Shown piece by piece: positions 37,750-46,020 of a DNA stretch of 64,000 bases (its first letter is position 1; each line of letters opens with the position of its first letter). Source of the DNA: Roseobacter sp. (GTDB lineage: Bacteria; Pseudomonadota; Alphaproteobacteria; Rhodobacterales; Rhodobacteraceae); NCBI GenBank assembly GCA_024636495.1, contig JAGXGZ010000082.1, positions 1 through 64,000 of the forward strand. Direction: 5' to 3'. The position numbers were made by a program, and so were the translations under genes. The notes beneath the pieces were generated by a model. That model saw only the letters and a list, made by a program, of their open reading frames with translations, did not search any database and was not told the origin of the DNA.

Positions 37750-38919
37750 CTATTTCTTGTCTGTGACGTCGTGATGGTAAAGCCAGTCAAACGCACCGAT
37801 CATCGCACCGGGTGCAAGTTTGCTGGCGATCCGCAGGCCGGTATGCGCGGCAAACCGTTTGATCCCATGTTGCAAATGGTAGCGGGCTGCATTGCCTTGG
37901 GCAGCCTTGATGACGCGGCGCGCCCGGGGCTTGCGGATGTCCTGATAGCGCTGCAACGCGGCGTCCATCGGTTGGTTAAGCACGCAATCGGCCAGGGTCC
38001 ATGCATCTTCAAGCGCCATATTCGCGCCTTGTGCCAGAAACGGTAGCGTCGGATGGGCAGCATCGCCCACCAGCGCAACCCCGTTTTGCTGCCAAATGCG
38101 GGCGACGGGATGCAAGTGTAGCCCCCAAAGTGTGCAGGTTTCAACGGCTGCAATCATCTCGGCGGCGCGACCGCCAAACCCGAAAAACGCCTTGCGCAGA
38201 TAGGCGGGATCATCGGCAATCGACCAGCCTTCAGGCGCCCAGGTCGTGCGTTCTTCGACGGCGACCAGATTGACCAGCGTGCCGCCGCGCAACGGATAGC
38301 TGACCAGATGACGGCCCGGCCCCATCGTAACATGCGCCTCGTTGGGGTGATCGAACCGGTTTGGCACCACCGCGCGCCACGCAACCTGACCACTAAACCG
38401 CGGTGCGTTTGCGCTGTTGAGCCACGCACGGGTTTTGGAATGGATACCGCTGGCGTCGACAATCAGCTCGGCGCGCCAAAGCGACTCGTCCTTGAGGCGC
38501 ACCTGCGGCAGCTTGCCCGGGATGGCGTAGCCCGCCGGAATTCCCAATTCTATCGAGACATTGTTGCGCTTGGCCGCCCCCAGCAGCAGATCGATCAAAT
38601 CCGCACGGTGGACAAACATATAGGGATAATCCGCCTGTCCGCGCATCAGATCAAGCCGTGCCACCTGCTTGCCAGCCCGGTAATCGCGCAAAACCACGGC
38701 TTGCGCGCGCACCGCACCCTTTGCTGCCAGCTTTGTATCCAGCCCCATGGCGCGCAAAACGGCCATGCCGTTGGGGCTGATCTGCAACCCCGCGCCGACT
38801 TCGCCAATCGAAGCGGCCTGTTCAAGCAGTGTAACCGCCATGCCGCGCTGCGAAAGCGATGCTGCCGTAGCAAGCCCGCCGATCCCACCGCCAATTACGA
38901 TTGCATTGCTGACTGGCAT
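37750..38919 (-). CDS. FAD-dependent aromatic-ring-type monooxygenase
   Basis: 389 residues of the PheA/UbiH and salicylate-hydroxylase type. GxGxxG is VIGGGIGGLATAAS near residue 8, and the FAD/NADPH signature GVALVGDAAHPTLPFLAQGANMALED is near 280. Substrate unknown (a 6-hydroxynicotinate or salicylate-like compound is possible). It converges on ocd with a 3-bp gap and is preceded by dksA's terminator. Confidence 0.82.
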   Translation of the reverse strand: MPVSNAIVIGGGIGGLATAASLSQRGMAVTLLEQAASIGEVGAGLQISPNGMAVLRAMGLDTKLAAKGAVRAQAVVLRDYRAGKQVARLDLMRGQADYPYMFVHRADLIDLLLGAAKRNNVSIELGIPAGYAIPGKLPQVRLKDESLWRAELIVDASGIHSKTRAWLNSANAPRFSGQVAWRAVVPNRFDHPNEAHVTMGPGRHLVSYPLRGGTLVNLVAVEERTTWAPEGWSIADDPAYLRKAFFGFGGRAAEMIAAVETCTLWGLHLHPVARIWQQNGVALVGDAAHPTLPFLAQGANMALEDAWTLADCVLNQPMDAALQRYQDIRKPRARRVIKAAQGNAARYHLQHGIKRFAAHTGLRIASKLAPGAMIGAFDWLYHHDVTDKK

Positions 38920-38934
38920 ACCTTTCCCTCATAC

Positions 38935-38965
38935 AAAAAAACGTCAGGGCTTTCGCTCCGACGCT
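38935..38965 (-). terminator. Terminator of dksA
   Basis: On the minus strand CGTCGGAGC (38963-38955) pairs, with one G-U and one mismatch, with GCCCTGACG around a GAAA loop, followed by seven T's (38941-38935). It stands 27 bp after the dksA stop. Confidence 0.85.
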
Positions 38966-38991
38966 TTTACGAATTTCAATGCGTGTCGTGC

Positions 38992-39414
38992 TCAGTCATC
39001 GCGGTGCACTTTTTCACGGCGCTCGTGACGTTCCTGTGCCTCAAGGCTCATCGTGGCGATGGGCCGCGCGTCCAGACGCTTCAGCGAAATCGGTTCTCCG
39101 GTTACGGAACAATAGCCAAATTCACCTTCGTCGATCCGGCGCAATGCCGCGTCGATCTTGCTGACCAGCTTGCGCGCACGGTCGCGCGTGCGCAATTCCA
39201 AAGCACGGTCTGTTTCCTCAGAGGCGCGGTCGTTCACATCGGGGATGTTGCGTGTGCCATCTTGCAAACCCTCGATGGTGTCACGGCTGCCCGCCAGCAA
39301 TTCCGCTTTCCAATTGAGTAGCTTTCGTCTGAAATATTCAACTTGCCGATCATTCATGAACGGTTCGTCTTCGGCAGGGCTGTAGCCATCTACCAGAAAC
39401 ACTTCCTGCTTCAT
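38992..39414 (-). CDS. dksA: DksA-like RNA polymerase-binding regulator with non-canonical zinc-finger residues
   Basis: Binds the RNA polymerase secondary channel and works with ppGpp. The 140-residue protein has a coiled coil (about 25-95, with DVNDRASEETDR at the tip) and a C-terminal zinc-finger-like part. Of the four usual Cys only the first remains (GYCSVTG; the others are Thr, Ser and Ala), so it may not bind zinc. This pattern is known from a Rhodobacter sphaeroides DksA, as I recall it. The ATG at 39414 has GGGAA upstream; the open frame extends further. Confidence 0.88.
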   Translation of the reverse strand: MKQEVFLVDGYSPAEDEPFMNDRQVEYFRRKLLNWKAELLAGSRDTIEGLQDGTRNIPDVNDRASEETDRALELRTRDRARKLVSKIDAALRRIDEGEFGYCSVTGEPISLKRLDARPIATMSLEAQERHERREKVHRDD

Positions 39415-39577
39415 ATCATTCCCTATCACGGTCTTTAGTCCAGTCATTGAGGTGTCGCTCCTGACTATGGTCTGTTTTCAGGCGTTTAACGCAGCGTTCG
39501 CAGATTGTCACTACACAATGGTTCGCTTTATTGGTTTAATGCCGTTGAAAAATTGCGCCAAAGAGGTTGATAACAAG

Positions 39578-40417
39578 ATGAAATTCGAAGGCACCGACGA
39601 CTATGTCGCGACAGATGATCTGACGATTGCAGTAAACGCGGCGGTCACGCTTGAAAGGCCTTTGCTGGTCAAGGGCGAGCCCGGTACCGGCAAGACCGAA
39701 CTGGCGCGCCAGATCTCGAACGCGCTTGGGCTGCCGATGATCGAATGGAACATCAAGTCGACCACCCGCGCCCAACAGGGCCTGTACGAATACGATGCCG
39801 TCAGCCGGTTGCGCGACAGCCAGTTGGGCGAAGAGCGCGTGCACGACGTGAAAAACTATATCCGCAAGGGCAAGCTTTGGCAGGCGTTCGAGGCCGAAGG
39901 CAAGACCGTGCTGCTGATCGACGAAATTGACAAAGCTGACATCGAATTTCCAAACGACCTGCTGCAAGAGCTCGATAAGATGGAATTCTACGTCTACGAG
40001 ACCGGCGAGACGATCAAGGCGGTGAACCGCCCGATCGTCATCATCACTTCGAACAATGAAAAGGAACTGCCCGACGCCTTTCTGCGCCGCTGCTTTTTCC
40101 ACTACATCCGCTTCCCCGAGATGGACACCTTGCGCAAGATCGTGGAAGTGCACCACCCGGGCATCAAAGAAACCCTGCTGACCACTGCGCTGACCCAGTT
40201 CTACGAGATCCGCGAACAACAAGGGCTTAAAAAGAAACCATCGACATCCGAAGTGCTGGATTGGCTGAAATTGCTGCTCGCCGAGGACATGGATGCCGCC
40301 GATCTGCGCAAGGACGGCAAGTCGGCGCTGCCCAAACTGCACGGCGCCTTGCTTAAAAACGAACAGGACGTGCACCTGTTCGAGCGGCTTGCATTCATGG
40401 CCCGCGCCCAAAAATAG
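39578..40417 (+). CDS. MoxR-family AAA+ ATPase
   Basis: A 279-residue AAA+ ATPase that usually acts as a chaperone for a VWA partner. Walker A is GEPGTGKTELA, Walker B LLIDEIDKAD, sensor I TSNNEKELPDAFLRR. The ATG at 39578 is in good context of AAGAGG and opens the conserved text. A VWA protein of the CoxE type is encoded 1.8 kb downstream on the same strand, with a lipoprotein and a small membrane protein in between; the four are probably one cluster. Confidence 0.87.
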   Translation: MKFEGTDDYVATDDLTIAVNAAVTLERPLLVKGEPGTGKTELARQISNALGLPMIEWNIKSTTRAQQGLYEYDAVSRLRDSQLGEERVHDVKNYIRKGKLWQAFEAEGKTVLLIDEIDKADIEFPNDLLQELDKMEFYVYETGETIKAVNRPIVIITSNNEKELPDAFLRRCFFHYIRFPEMDTLRKIVEVHHPGIKETLLTTALTQFYEIREQQGLKKKPSTSEVLDWLKLLLAEDMDAADLRKDGKSALPKLHGALLKNEQDVHLFERLAFMARAQK

Positions 40418-40464
40418 CCCTAACAACAATATCTTGTGGTAGGTCTTAACGAACCCCATACACT

Positions 40465-40495
40465 CTTGTGGCGAGTATGACACGCGCGCCACAAG
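40465..40495. promoter_or_regulatory. Inverted repeat between moxR-like and DUF2927 genes
   Basis: CTTGTGGCG (40465-40473) is perfectly complementary to CGCCACAAG (40487-40495), 9 bp each with a 13-base loop. It lies about 50 bp after the MoxR stop and 185 bp before the next gene. Absence of a T-run suggests an operator, mRNA structure or Rho-related stop. Confidence 0.5.
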
Positions 40496-40680
40496 CCTGC
40501 CTCATTTGTTAACATTTTTCTCACTTTTGACTTTATTGCTCCCTAGAAAGGTCTGGTTGGTGGGCGACAAAACCCCTGTAATCAGCTCAAAAGGGCAGGC
40601 AGGCAAATGGTAGATATGATTTTGGCACGGTTGGTGCGTCGCGTTCGCTGTAAGAATGCAGTTTTGCGTTGGCGTTCAGC

Positions 40681-42066
40681 ATGCGTGCCATCGGGCATCC
40701 GCGCGTGAGAGGCCGTTTCCTGTTCCCGGTGATGCTGTTCGTGAACGCTTGCGTTCCCGCATCCCATCCCGGCGTCGTGACGCGCGCAGCCTTCGAGACG
40801 ACTTCGTCATCCTTGCCTGCCATGAAAAGCTTTACCACCCATCACCCGCAATCCGCGCCGCGGTCAAACAATGATCTGTCGCTTGATTTCATGGATCTCT
40901 CGTTTCGGATGGAAAGCGGCAAGGATCTTCCGGTCCTGACCCGTTTTGAGGGGCCTGTGACCCTGCGCGTGATCGGTGCACCGCCCGCTACGCTTGGGCC
41001 CGATCTGTCCCGGCTGATCACGCGGCTACGATCCGAGGCGGGCATTAACATAAGCCCGTCCACATCCCCCGATGCCAACATCACAATCGAGGCGGTCAGC
41101 CGCGCAAAGATCCGCCAAATTTTGCCCCAGGCGGCCTGCTTTGTCGCCCCTAATGTCAGCAGCATCGACGAATACAAGAAGGTCCGGCGCACCGCCCAGA
41201 CCAATTGGTCGTTGATGAAAACACGCAGCCGCGTGGCCATCTTTCTGCCCAATGATGCCAGCCCCCAAGAAGTCCGCGATTGCCTGCACGAGGAAGTCGC
41301 ACAAGCCCTTGGGCCGCTGAACGATCTTTACCGCCTGCCCGATTCTGTCTTTAACGACGACAACGTGCACACGGTTCTGACCGGTTTTGATATGATGATC
41401 CTGCGTGCCTATTACGATCCCAGCTTGCGTTCGGGGATGACGCGCGGTCAGGTTTCGGCGGCGCTGCCCGCGATCTTTGCAAGGATCAACCCACGCGGCA
41501 CATCCACCAACGCCCGTTTCGCAACCCGAACACCGCGCGAATGGAAGGCCGCCGTTCAAGGCGCGCTTGGTCCCGGCCGCTCGGATGGTCAGCGTCAGGA
41601 TGCCGCCTATAGCGCCATCAAAATCGCCCAAAGTCTGGGGTGGCAGGATCACCGCCGCGCCTTTGCGCATTACGCCATGGGACGTGCGCTGCAAAGCGGC
41701 GATCAGGAAGCGGCCCATAAGCAGTATCAGATGGCCGAACTGTTTTACGCCCGCAACCCCGGAACCGATTTGCACCGCGCCTATGTCGCCACGCAGTTGG
41801 GCGCCTATGCGATATCAAAGGGCGAAGGGGCCGAGGCGCTGCGGCTTATTGGCCCACATGTCGAAACCGCCCGCCAAAGTGAAAACGCAGCCCTGCTCAG
41901 TACCCTTCTTTTGTTGCGCGCAGAAGCACTTGAGCTTGAAAACCGCGCCGCAGAGGCCCGCCTTGTGAGGGTGGACAGTCTGGGCTGGGCACGCTACGGC
42001 TTTGGCTCTGATTGGGCTGTGCGGGCCAAGATGCGCGAGATCGCGTCGCTGAACCCGCTCAAATAA
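40681..42066 (+). CDS. DUF2927-family lipoprotein (461 aa)
   Basis: Residues 1-28 look like a lipoprotein signal, with a basic start (MRAIGHPRVRGR), a hydrophobic core and a lipobox-like VNAC. The central DUF2927-like region (about 60-250) contains LHEEVAQALGPLNDLYRLPDS, resembling a degenerate metallopeptidase helix (HExxxQ), then FNDDN. The C-terminal 150 residues are helical repeats, possibly TPR-like. No strong ribosome site is near the ATG at 40681; a TTG four codons earlier is an alternative. Stands inside a MoxR/VWA cluster. Function unknown. Confidence 0.75.
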   Translation: MRAIGHPRVRGRFLFPVMLFVNACVPASHPGVVTRAAFETTSSSLPAMKSFTTHHPQSAPRSNNDLSLDFMDLSFRMESGKDLPVLTRFEGPVTLRVIGAPPATLGPDLSRLITRLRSEAGINISPSTSPDANITIEAVSRAKIRQILPQAACFVAPNVSSIDEYKKVRRTAQTNWSLMKTRSRVAIFLPNDASPQEVRDCLHEEVAQALGPLNDLYRLPDSVFNDDNVHTVLTGFDMMILRAYYDPSLRSGMTRGQVSAALPAIFARINPRGTSTNARFATRTPREWKAAVQGALGPGRSDGQRQDAAYSAIKIAQSLGWQDHRRAFAHYAMGRALQSGDQEAAHKQYQMAELFYARNPGTDLHRAYVATQLGAYAISKGEGAEALRLIGPHVETARQSENAALLSTLLLLRAEALELENRAAEARLVRVDSLGWARYGFGSDWAVRAKMREIASLNPLK

Positions 42067-42084
42067 CACGCAAAGCGGGCTGCA

Positions 42085-42258
42085 ATGATCGTAATATTTT
42101 TCGCCATTATCGGCGCATTGGTGGGCGGATTTACGGCCAGAAAACGCAAGGGAAACCGCAAGGACATGGCGCAATATGCGGCTGGCTATGCGATGGCCTT
42201 TATCATCGTGGGCATGATCCTTACAGTTGTCATCGACCGAGTCCTTTCCGGAGCCTGA
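42085..42258 (+). CDS. Small two-helix membrane protein (57 aa)
   Basis: ATG at 42085 opens 57 residues: a first hydrophobic helix (about 1-17), a basic middle (ARKRKGNRKD) and a second helix (about 31-52). Its stop (TGA at 42256-42258) is 3 bp before the start of the VWA gene, so the two are probably coupled. No family recognised. Confidence 0.6.
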   Translation: MIVIFFAIIGALVGGFTARKRKGNRKDMAQYAAGYAMAFIIVGMILTVVIDRVLSGA

Positions 42259-42261
42259 TCG

Positions 42262-43449
42262 ATGTTTCTGCCATTCTTTGACCAACTCAGACGTCACAAA
42301 GTTCCGGTGTCCATGCGGGAATTTCTGGCGTTTCTGGATGGGATGGCAGCGGGTCTTGCGACCTATGATGTCGATGCGTTCTACTATCTTGCCCGCGTCA
42401 GCATGGTCAAAGACGAGCGGAACATCGACAAGTTCGACCAAGCTTTCGCCGCATCCTTTAAAGGCTTGGAAAACATCAGCTTGGACGATGTTCTTGAAGC
42501 TGTGGACATCCCCGCCGACTGGCTGGAAAAGATGGCTGAAAAGCATCTGAGCGCCGAGGAAAAGGCCCAGATCGAGGCCGCAGGCGGCTTTGACAAATTG
42601 ATGGAAACCCTGCGCAAACGGCTTGAAGAACAAAAAGGCCGTCATCAGGGCGGCAACAAATGGGTCGGCACGGCTGGCACCTCGCCCTTCGGTGCCTATG
42701 GCTACAATCCCGAAGGCGTGCGCATCGGCCAGGATGGGTCGCGCCACCAGCGCGCGGTCAAGGTCTGGGACAAACGTGAATTCAAGAACCTCGACGACAC
42801 CGTCGAACTGGGCACCCGTAACATTAAAGTCGCCTTAAAGCGCTTGCGTCGCTGGGCGCGGGACGGCGCGCACGAAGAACTTGATCTGGGCGGCACAATC
42901 CGCGCCACAGCCGAGCATGGCTATCTTGACGTGAAAACGCGCCCCGAGCGTCGAAACGCCGTCAAGGTCCTGCTGTTTTTGGATGTCGGCGGCTCTATGG
43001 ACCCGCATATCAAAACGGTCGAGGAATTATTCAGCGCCGCGAAGGCCGAGTTCAAGCATCTGGAATATTTCTATTTCCACAACTGCCTTTACGAAGGCGT
43101 GTGGCGCGATAACCGCCGTCGTTGGGCAGAACAGCTCTCGACCCATGAGGTCTTGCGCACCTACGGCCCTGATTACAAATGTATTTTCGTCGGTGATGCG
43201 TCGATGTCCCCCTACGAGATCGCCTATCCGGGCGGTGCCAATGAGCATTGGAATCCAGAGGCAGGATCGGTCTGGCTCACCCGCGCGCGCGACCAATGGA
43301 ACAGCAGCCTTTGGATCAATCCGATCCCTGAAAAATACTGGCCCTACACCCAATCCATCAAAATGGTCCAAGAAATCTTTGATAACGAAACGATGGTGCC
43401 GATGACCCTCGAAGGGCTCAGCCGTGGCATGAAGGCGCTCACCCGCTGA
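42262..43449 (+). CDS. VWA-domain protein (CoxE-like), partner of MoxR
   Basis: 395 residues. The N-terminal 200 residues are helical and charged; the VWA domain in the C-terminal part has LFLDVGGSMDPHIKTVEELF with a MIDAS DxGxS site, then EYFYFHNCLYEGVWRD and IFVGDASMSPYEIAYPGG. The family ends in TLEGLSRGMKALTR. VWA proteins like this work with MoxR ATPases in metal-insertion or complex assembly; the target is unknown. Starts 3 bp after the small membrane gene. Confidence 0.85.
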   Translation: MFLPFFDQLRRHKVPVSMREFLAFLDGMAAGLATYDVDAFYYLARVSMVKDERNIDKFDQAFAASFKGLENISLDDVLEAVDIPADWLEKMAEKHLSAEEKAQIEAAGGFDKLMETLRKRLEEQKGRHQGGNKWVGTAGTSPFGAYGYNPEGVRIGQDGSRHQRAVKVWDKREFKNLDDTVELGTRNIKVALKRLRRWARDGAHEELDLGGTIRATAEHGYLDVKTRPERRNAVKVLLFLDVGGSMDPHIKTVEELFSAAKAEFKHLEYFYFHNCLYEGVWRDNRRRWAEQLSTHEVLRTYGPDYKCIFVGDASMSPYEIAYPGGANEHWNPEAGSVWLTRARDQWNSSLWINPIPEKYWPYTQSIKMVQEIFDNETMVPMTLEGLSRGMKALTR

Positions 43450-43529
43450 CCTGAAACCTAATTCGCTTCACCCTTTCACAAATACTCATCTGCGCTTGCC
43501 CTTCGGCGTAGACCGCCCATATTAGGGGC

Positions 43530-44213
43530 ATGATACGCGTCATCCCAATCCTCCTTGCGGTGCTCTACGGCCTCGCCATGTATCGGTTCTCCGCATGGCG
43601 AACCGCCAAGGAACTGGACGAAAAATCCAGCGAACTGGTTGATCCCGCCTTGGGCGAGATGAGCAAGAAGATGGCTAAAGCACTCGATCTGCCGCGGATC
43701 AAGGTTCATATCTACGAGGTTGACCCTGTAAACGGGCTTGCGGCTCCTGACGGGCGGATCTTTATTACCCGTGGCTTTTACAATAAATTCCGCGCGGGCG
43801 AAGTATCGGCCGAGGAACTTGCCAGCGTGATTGCGCACGAACTTGGCCATGTGGCCTTGGGACATTCGCGCCGCAGGATGATCGATTTCTCGGGCCAGAA
43901 CGCCATGCGCGCAGCACTCGGCATGATCTTGGGGCGGCTTATTCCCGGGGTTGGCATCTGGATTGCAAACATGATTGCCAGCCTGCTTGCCGCCCGCCTG
44001 TCGCGCAGTGACGAATACGAGGCCGATGCCTATGCCGCCGCTTTACTGACCAAGGCAGGTATCGGCGTCGCCCCGCAAATCTCGCTGTTCAAAAAGCTTG
44101 AGGCGTTGACCCAAAGCAACCATGGCAGGGCACCGGCATGGCTGATGAGCCATCCCAAAACCGAAGACCGCATCGCGGCCCTGACCAGCCTGCAAAAACG
44201 CTGGGAGCCCTAG
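43530..44213 (+). CDS. M48-family zinc metalloprotease
   Basis: 227 residues. A hydrophobic N-terminal anchor (IRVIPILLAVLYGLAMY) is followed by the zinc site VIAHELGHVALGHSRRR (HExxH) and DEYEADAYAAALLTKAG, which supplies the third ligand Glu. A second hydrophobic stretch is about 122-148. Such membrane-bound proteases resemble HtpX/YggG and act in envelope quality control. It follows the VWA gene by 80 bp on the same strand and overlaps the convergent PIN gene by 4 bp. Confidence 0.85.
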   Translation: MIRVIPILLAVLYGLAMYRFSAWRTAKELDEKSSELVDPALGEMSKKMAKALDLPRIKVHIYEVDPVNGLAAPDGRIFITRGFYNKFRAGEVSAEELASVIAHELGHVALGHSRRRMIDFSGQNAMRAALGMILGRLIPGVGIWIANMIASLLAARLSRSDEYEADAYAAALLTKAGIGVAPQISLFKKLEALTQSNHGRAPAWLMSHPKTEDRIAALTSLQKRWEP

Positions 44214-44755
44214 CCAAGCGCCTTGGCAAGCCGTGGCAAACGCGCCTTTTTTAACAGGCTGCGCATGTCCCAATCTTGCCCGGATAGCCGCTGCGCCTGT
44301 GCCAGAATGCCTTGTGCTACGCTTTCCATTCTTTCGGGGTGCTCTAACCAGATGCCGTGCAGATAGCTGTCGGGATCCACGCGGGTCAGCCCCTCTTCGG
44401 CAAGGGTGCTGCGCGGAAAGTCCTTTGCATTCAAAGTCATGATGATATCTGCGTTGCCTGCGATCGCTGCGGCCAAGACGTGAATGTCGTTTTCATCTGG
44501 CAGGTACAGCCGCCGCTCCAAACCAGTGTTTGGTGCCACTTCCGCGCGGGGCCAGCTTGCGCGCAGCAAAGCGATCTCGCCGCGCGCTTGCGCCTCGCCG
44601 GTAGGTCCGATCTTGATGGCAGCGCGGGCCCACTCTTCCAAGATGCGCGCAGACCATAGTGGCTCGAAGGCACCCAAACGGGCGGCACCCAGCACCACTT
44701 CGCGCATCACCGTCGGGTATAGAACGCACGCGTCGATCAGTACCCGAACCGTCAT
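44210..44755 (-). CDS. PIN-domain protein (putative ribonuclease)
   Basis: 181 residues with the PIN fold: VRVLIDACVLYP carries the first Asp; DENDIHVLAAAIAGNADIIMTLNAKDFP holds the later acidic residues. This is the shape of VapC-like nucleases, but no antitoxin gene is adjacent. Its ATG touches the RlmI-like stop (one-base spacing at 44755/44756), so it is probably translated from the same mRNA, which could tie it to RNA processing. Confidence 0.75.
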   Translation of the reverse strand: MTVRVLIDACVLYPTVMREVVLGAARLGAFEPLWSARILEEWARAAIKIGPTGEAQARGEIALLRASWPRAEVAPNTGLERRLYLPDENDIHVLAAAIAGNADIIMTLNAKDFPRSTLAEEGLTRVDPDSYLHGIWLEHPERMESVAQGILAQAQRLSGQDWDMRSLLKKARLPRLAKALG

Positions 44756-45982
44756 TTACAGACGGAAAAACAGTGACTTAAGGTATCCAGTTTCGGCCAG
44801 TTGTGGCAGTTGCGGATGATCTGGCCCCGCAAAACCGGTGTGCAACATCGCAGCGCGTCGCCCTGCCCGACCTATGCCGCGGATAGACGACGTGCGAAAC
44901 TGGTTCAAATCGGCCGCGTGCGAACACGAACACAGCCCCAGAATACCGTTCTCGGCCACAAGCGGTGCCGCTAGGCGCGCCAGCCGTTCGTAGGCGCGCA
45001 GGCCTGCTTCAAGTGCTGGCTTGCCCGGTGCAAAGGCGGGCGGATCGCAGATGACCACGTCAAATTCGGCCCCCTCGGCGCGCAGGGTTGTCAGCAAATC
45101 AAAGGCATCGCCCTGACGGGTTGCAAACCGGTCGGCAACGTCCATCGCTTCCGCACCTTTTTGGGCCAGATCCAGCGCGGGGGCAGACCCGTCCACAGCC
45201 AAGACCGACGCTGCACCGTTGGCGAGTGCAGCAAGACCAAAGCCGCCGACATGGGCAAACACATCCAGCACCCGTTTGCCTTTTGACAGGTTTGCGGCAA
45301 ACGCGTGGTTGGGACGTTGATCATAGAAAATACCGGTTTTCTGACCGCCGGTCAGATCGGCCATGTAAATCGCACCGTTCATGGGCACAGGGATCGGCCC
45401 AGCCGGCGCCGAACCATGCAAGACGGTGCTGACATCATCCAGCCCTTCCAGCGTGCGCGTCCGTCCAGCGGCATTTTTCAACACATGCGTGATTCCAGTC
45501 TGCGCCATCAATGCGGCGGTCAGCGCGTCCAGATGCACGTCTGCCCAGGCGGCGTTCGGCTGGATCACAGCAGTATCGCCAAAGCGGTCGATCACCACAC
45601 CGGGCAAGCCGTCGGCTTCGGCATGGATCAACCGGTAAAACGGCGCATCATAAAGCTGCTCGCGCAGCTGCAAAGCGCGCGAGATATGATCCTCAAACCA
45701 TGCCTGATCGACCACCGCTTGCGCGTTCTGGTCCAACATGCGGCAAAATATCTTGGAAAGCGGGTTCACCGCGACAACGCCCATCACTTGACGTTCACTG
45801 TCTTCCAGAATGGCCAGACTACCGGGGGCAAGCCCTTTGGTGCGGCGATCGGTGACCATTTCATTGGCGTAAACCCACGGAAAACCGTGACGAATGGCGC
45901 GGGCATTGGCCTTGGGCAGCAGGCGAACTACTGGCAGGTCAAGGGCGGCGGACGGGGCGGATGCAAAAGGGGGCGTTGTCAT
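44756..45982 (-). CDS. rlmI: RlmI-like 23S rRNA cytosine methyltransferase
   Basis: 408 residues with a PUA domain (about 15-90) and SAM-dependent methyltransferase domain: VLDVFAHVGGFGLAALANGA, VICDPPAFAPGK (catalytic DPP motif) and LCSCSHA. E. coli RlmI makes m5C1962 in 23S rRNA; this may be the same or a close relative such as RlmK. The N-terminal 17 residues are weakly conserved. It is co-directional with the PIN gene. Confidence 0.82.
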   Translation of the reverse strand: MTTPPFASAPSAALDLPVVRLLPKANARAIRHGFPWVYANEMVTDRRTKGLAPGSLAILEDSERQVMGVVAVNPLSKIFCRMLDQNAQAVVDQAWFEDHISRALQLREQLYDAPFYRLIHAEADGLPGVVIDRFGDTAVIQPNAAWADVHLDALTAALMAQTGITHVLKNAAGRTRTLEGLDDVSTVLHGSAPAGPIPVPMNGAIYMADLTGGQKTGIFYDQRPNHAFAANLSKGKRVLDVFAHVGGFGLAALANGAASVLAVDGSAPALDLAQKGAEAMDVADRFATRQGDAFDLLTTLRAEGAEFDVVICDPPAFAPGKPALEAGLRAYERLARLAAPLVAENGILGLCSCSHAADLNQFRTSSIRGIGRAGRRAAMLHTGFAGPDHPQLPQLAETGYLKSLFFRL

Positions 45983-46020
45983 AACGCCCCCTCTAGTCGG
46001 TTCTGATCGATTGGGAAAGC

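Noticed and set aside
41815-42747. 310-codon minus-strand frame over DUF2927 and the small membrane gene
   Set aside because: No family text and no start signal; two coupled plus-strand genes explain the DNA.
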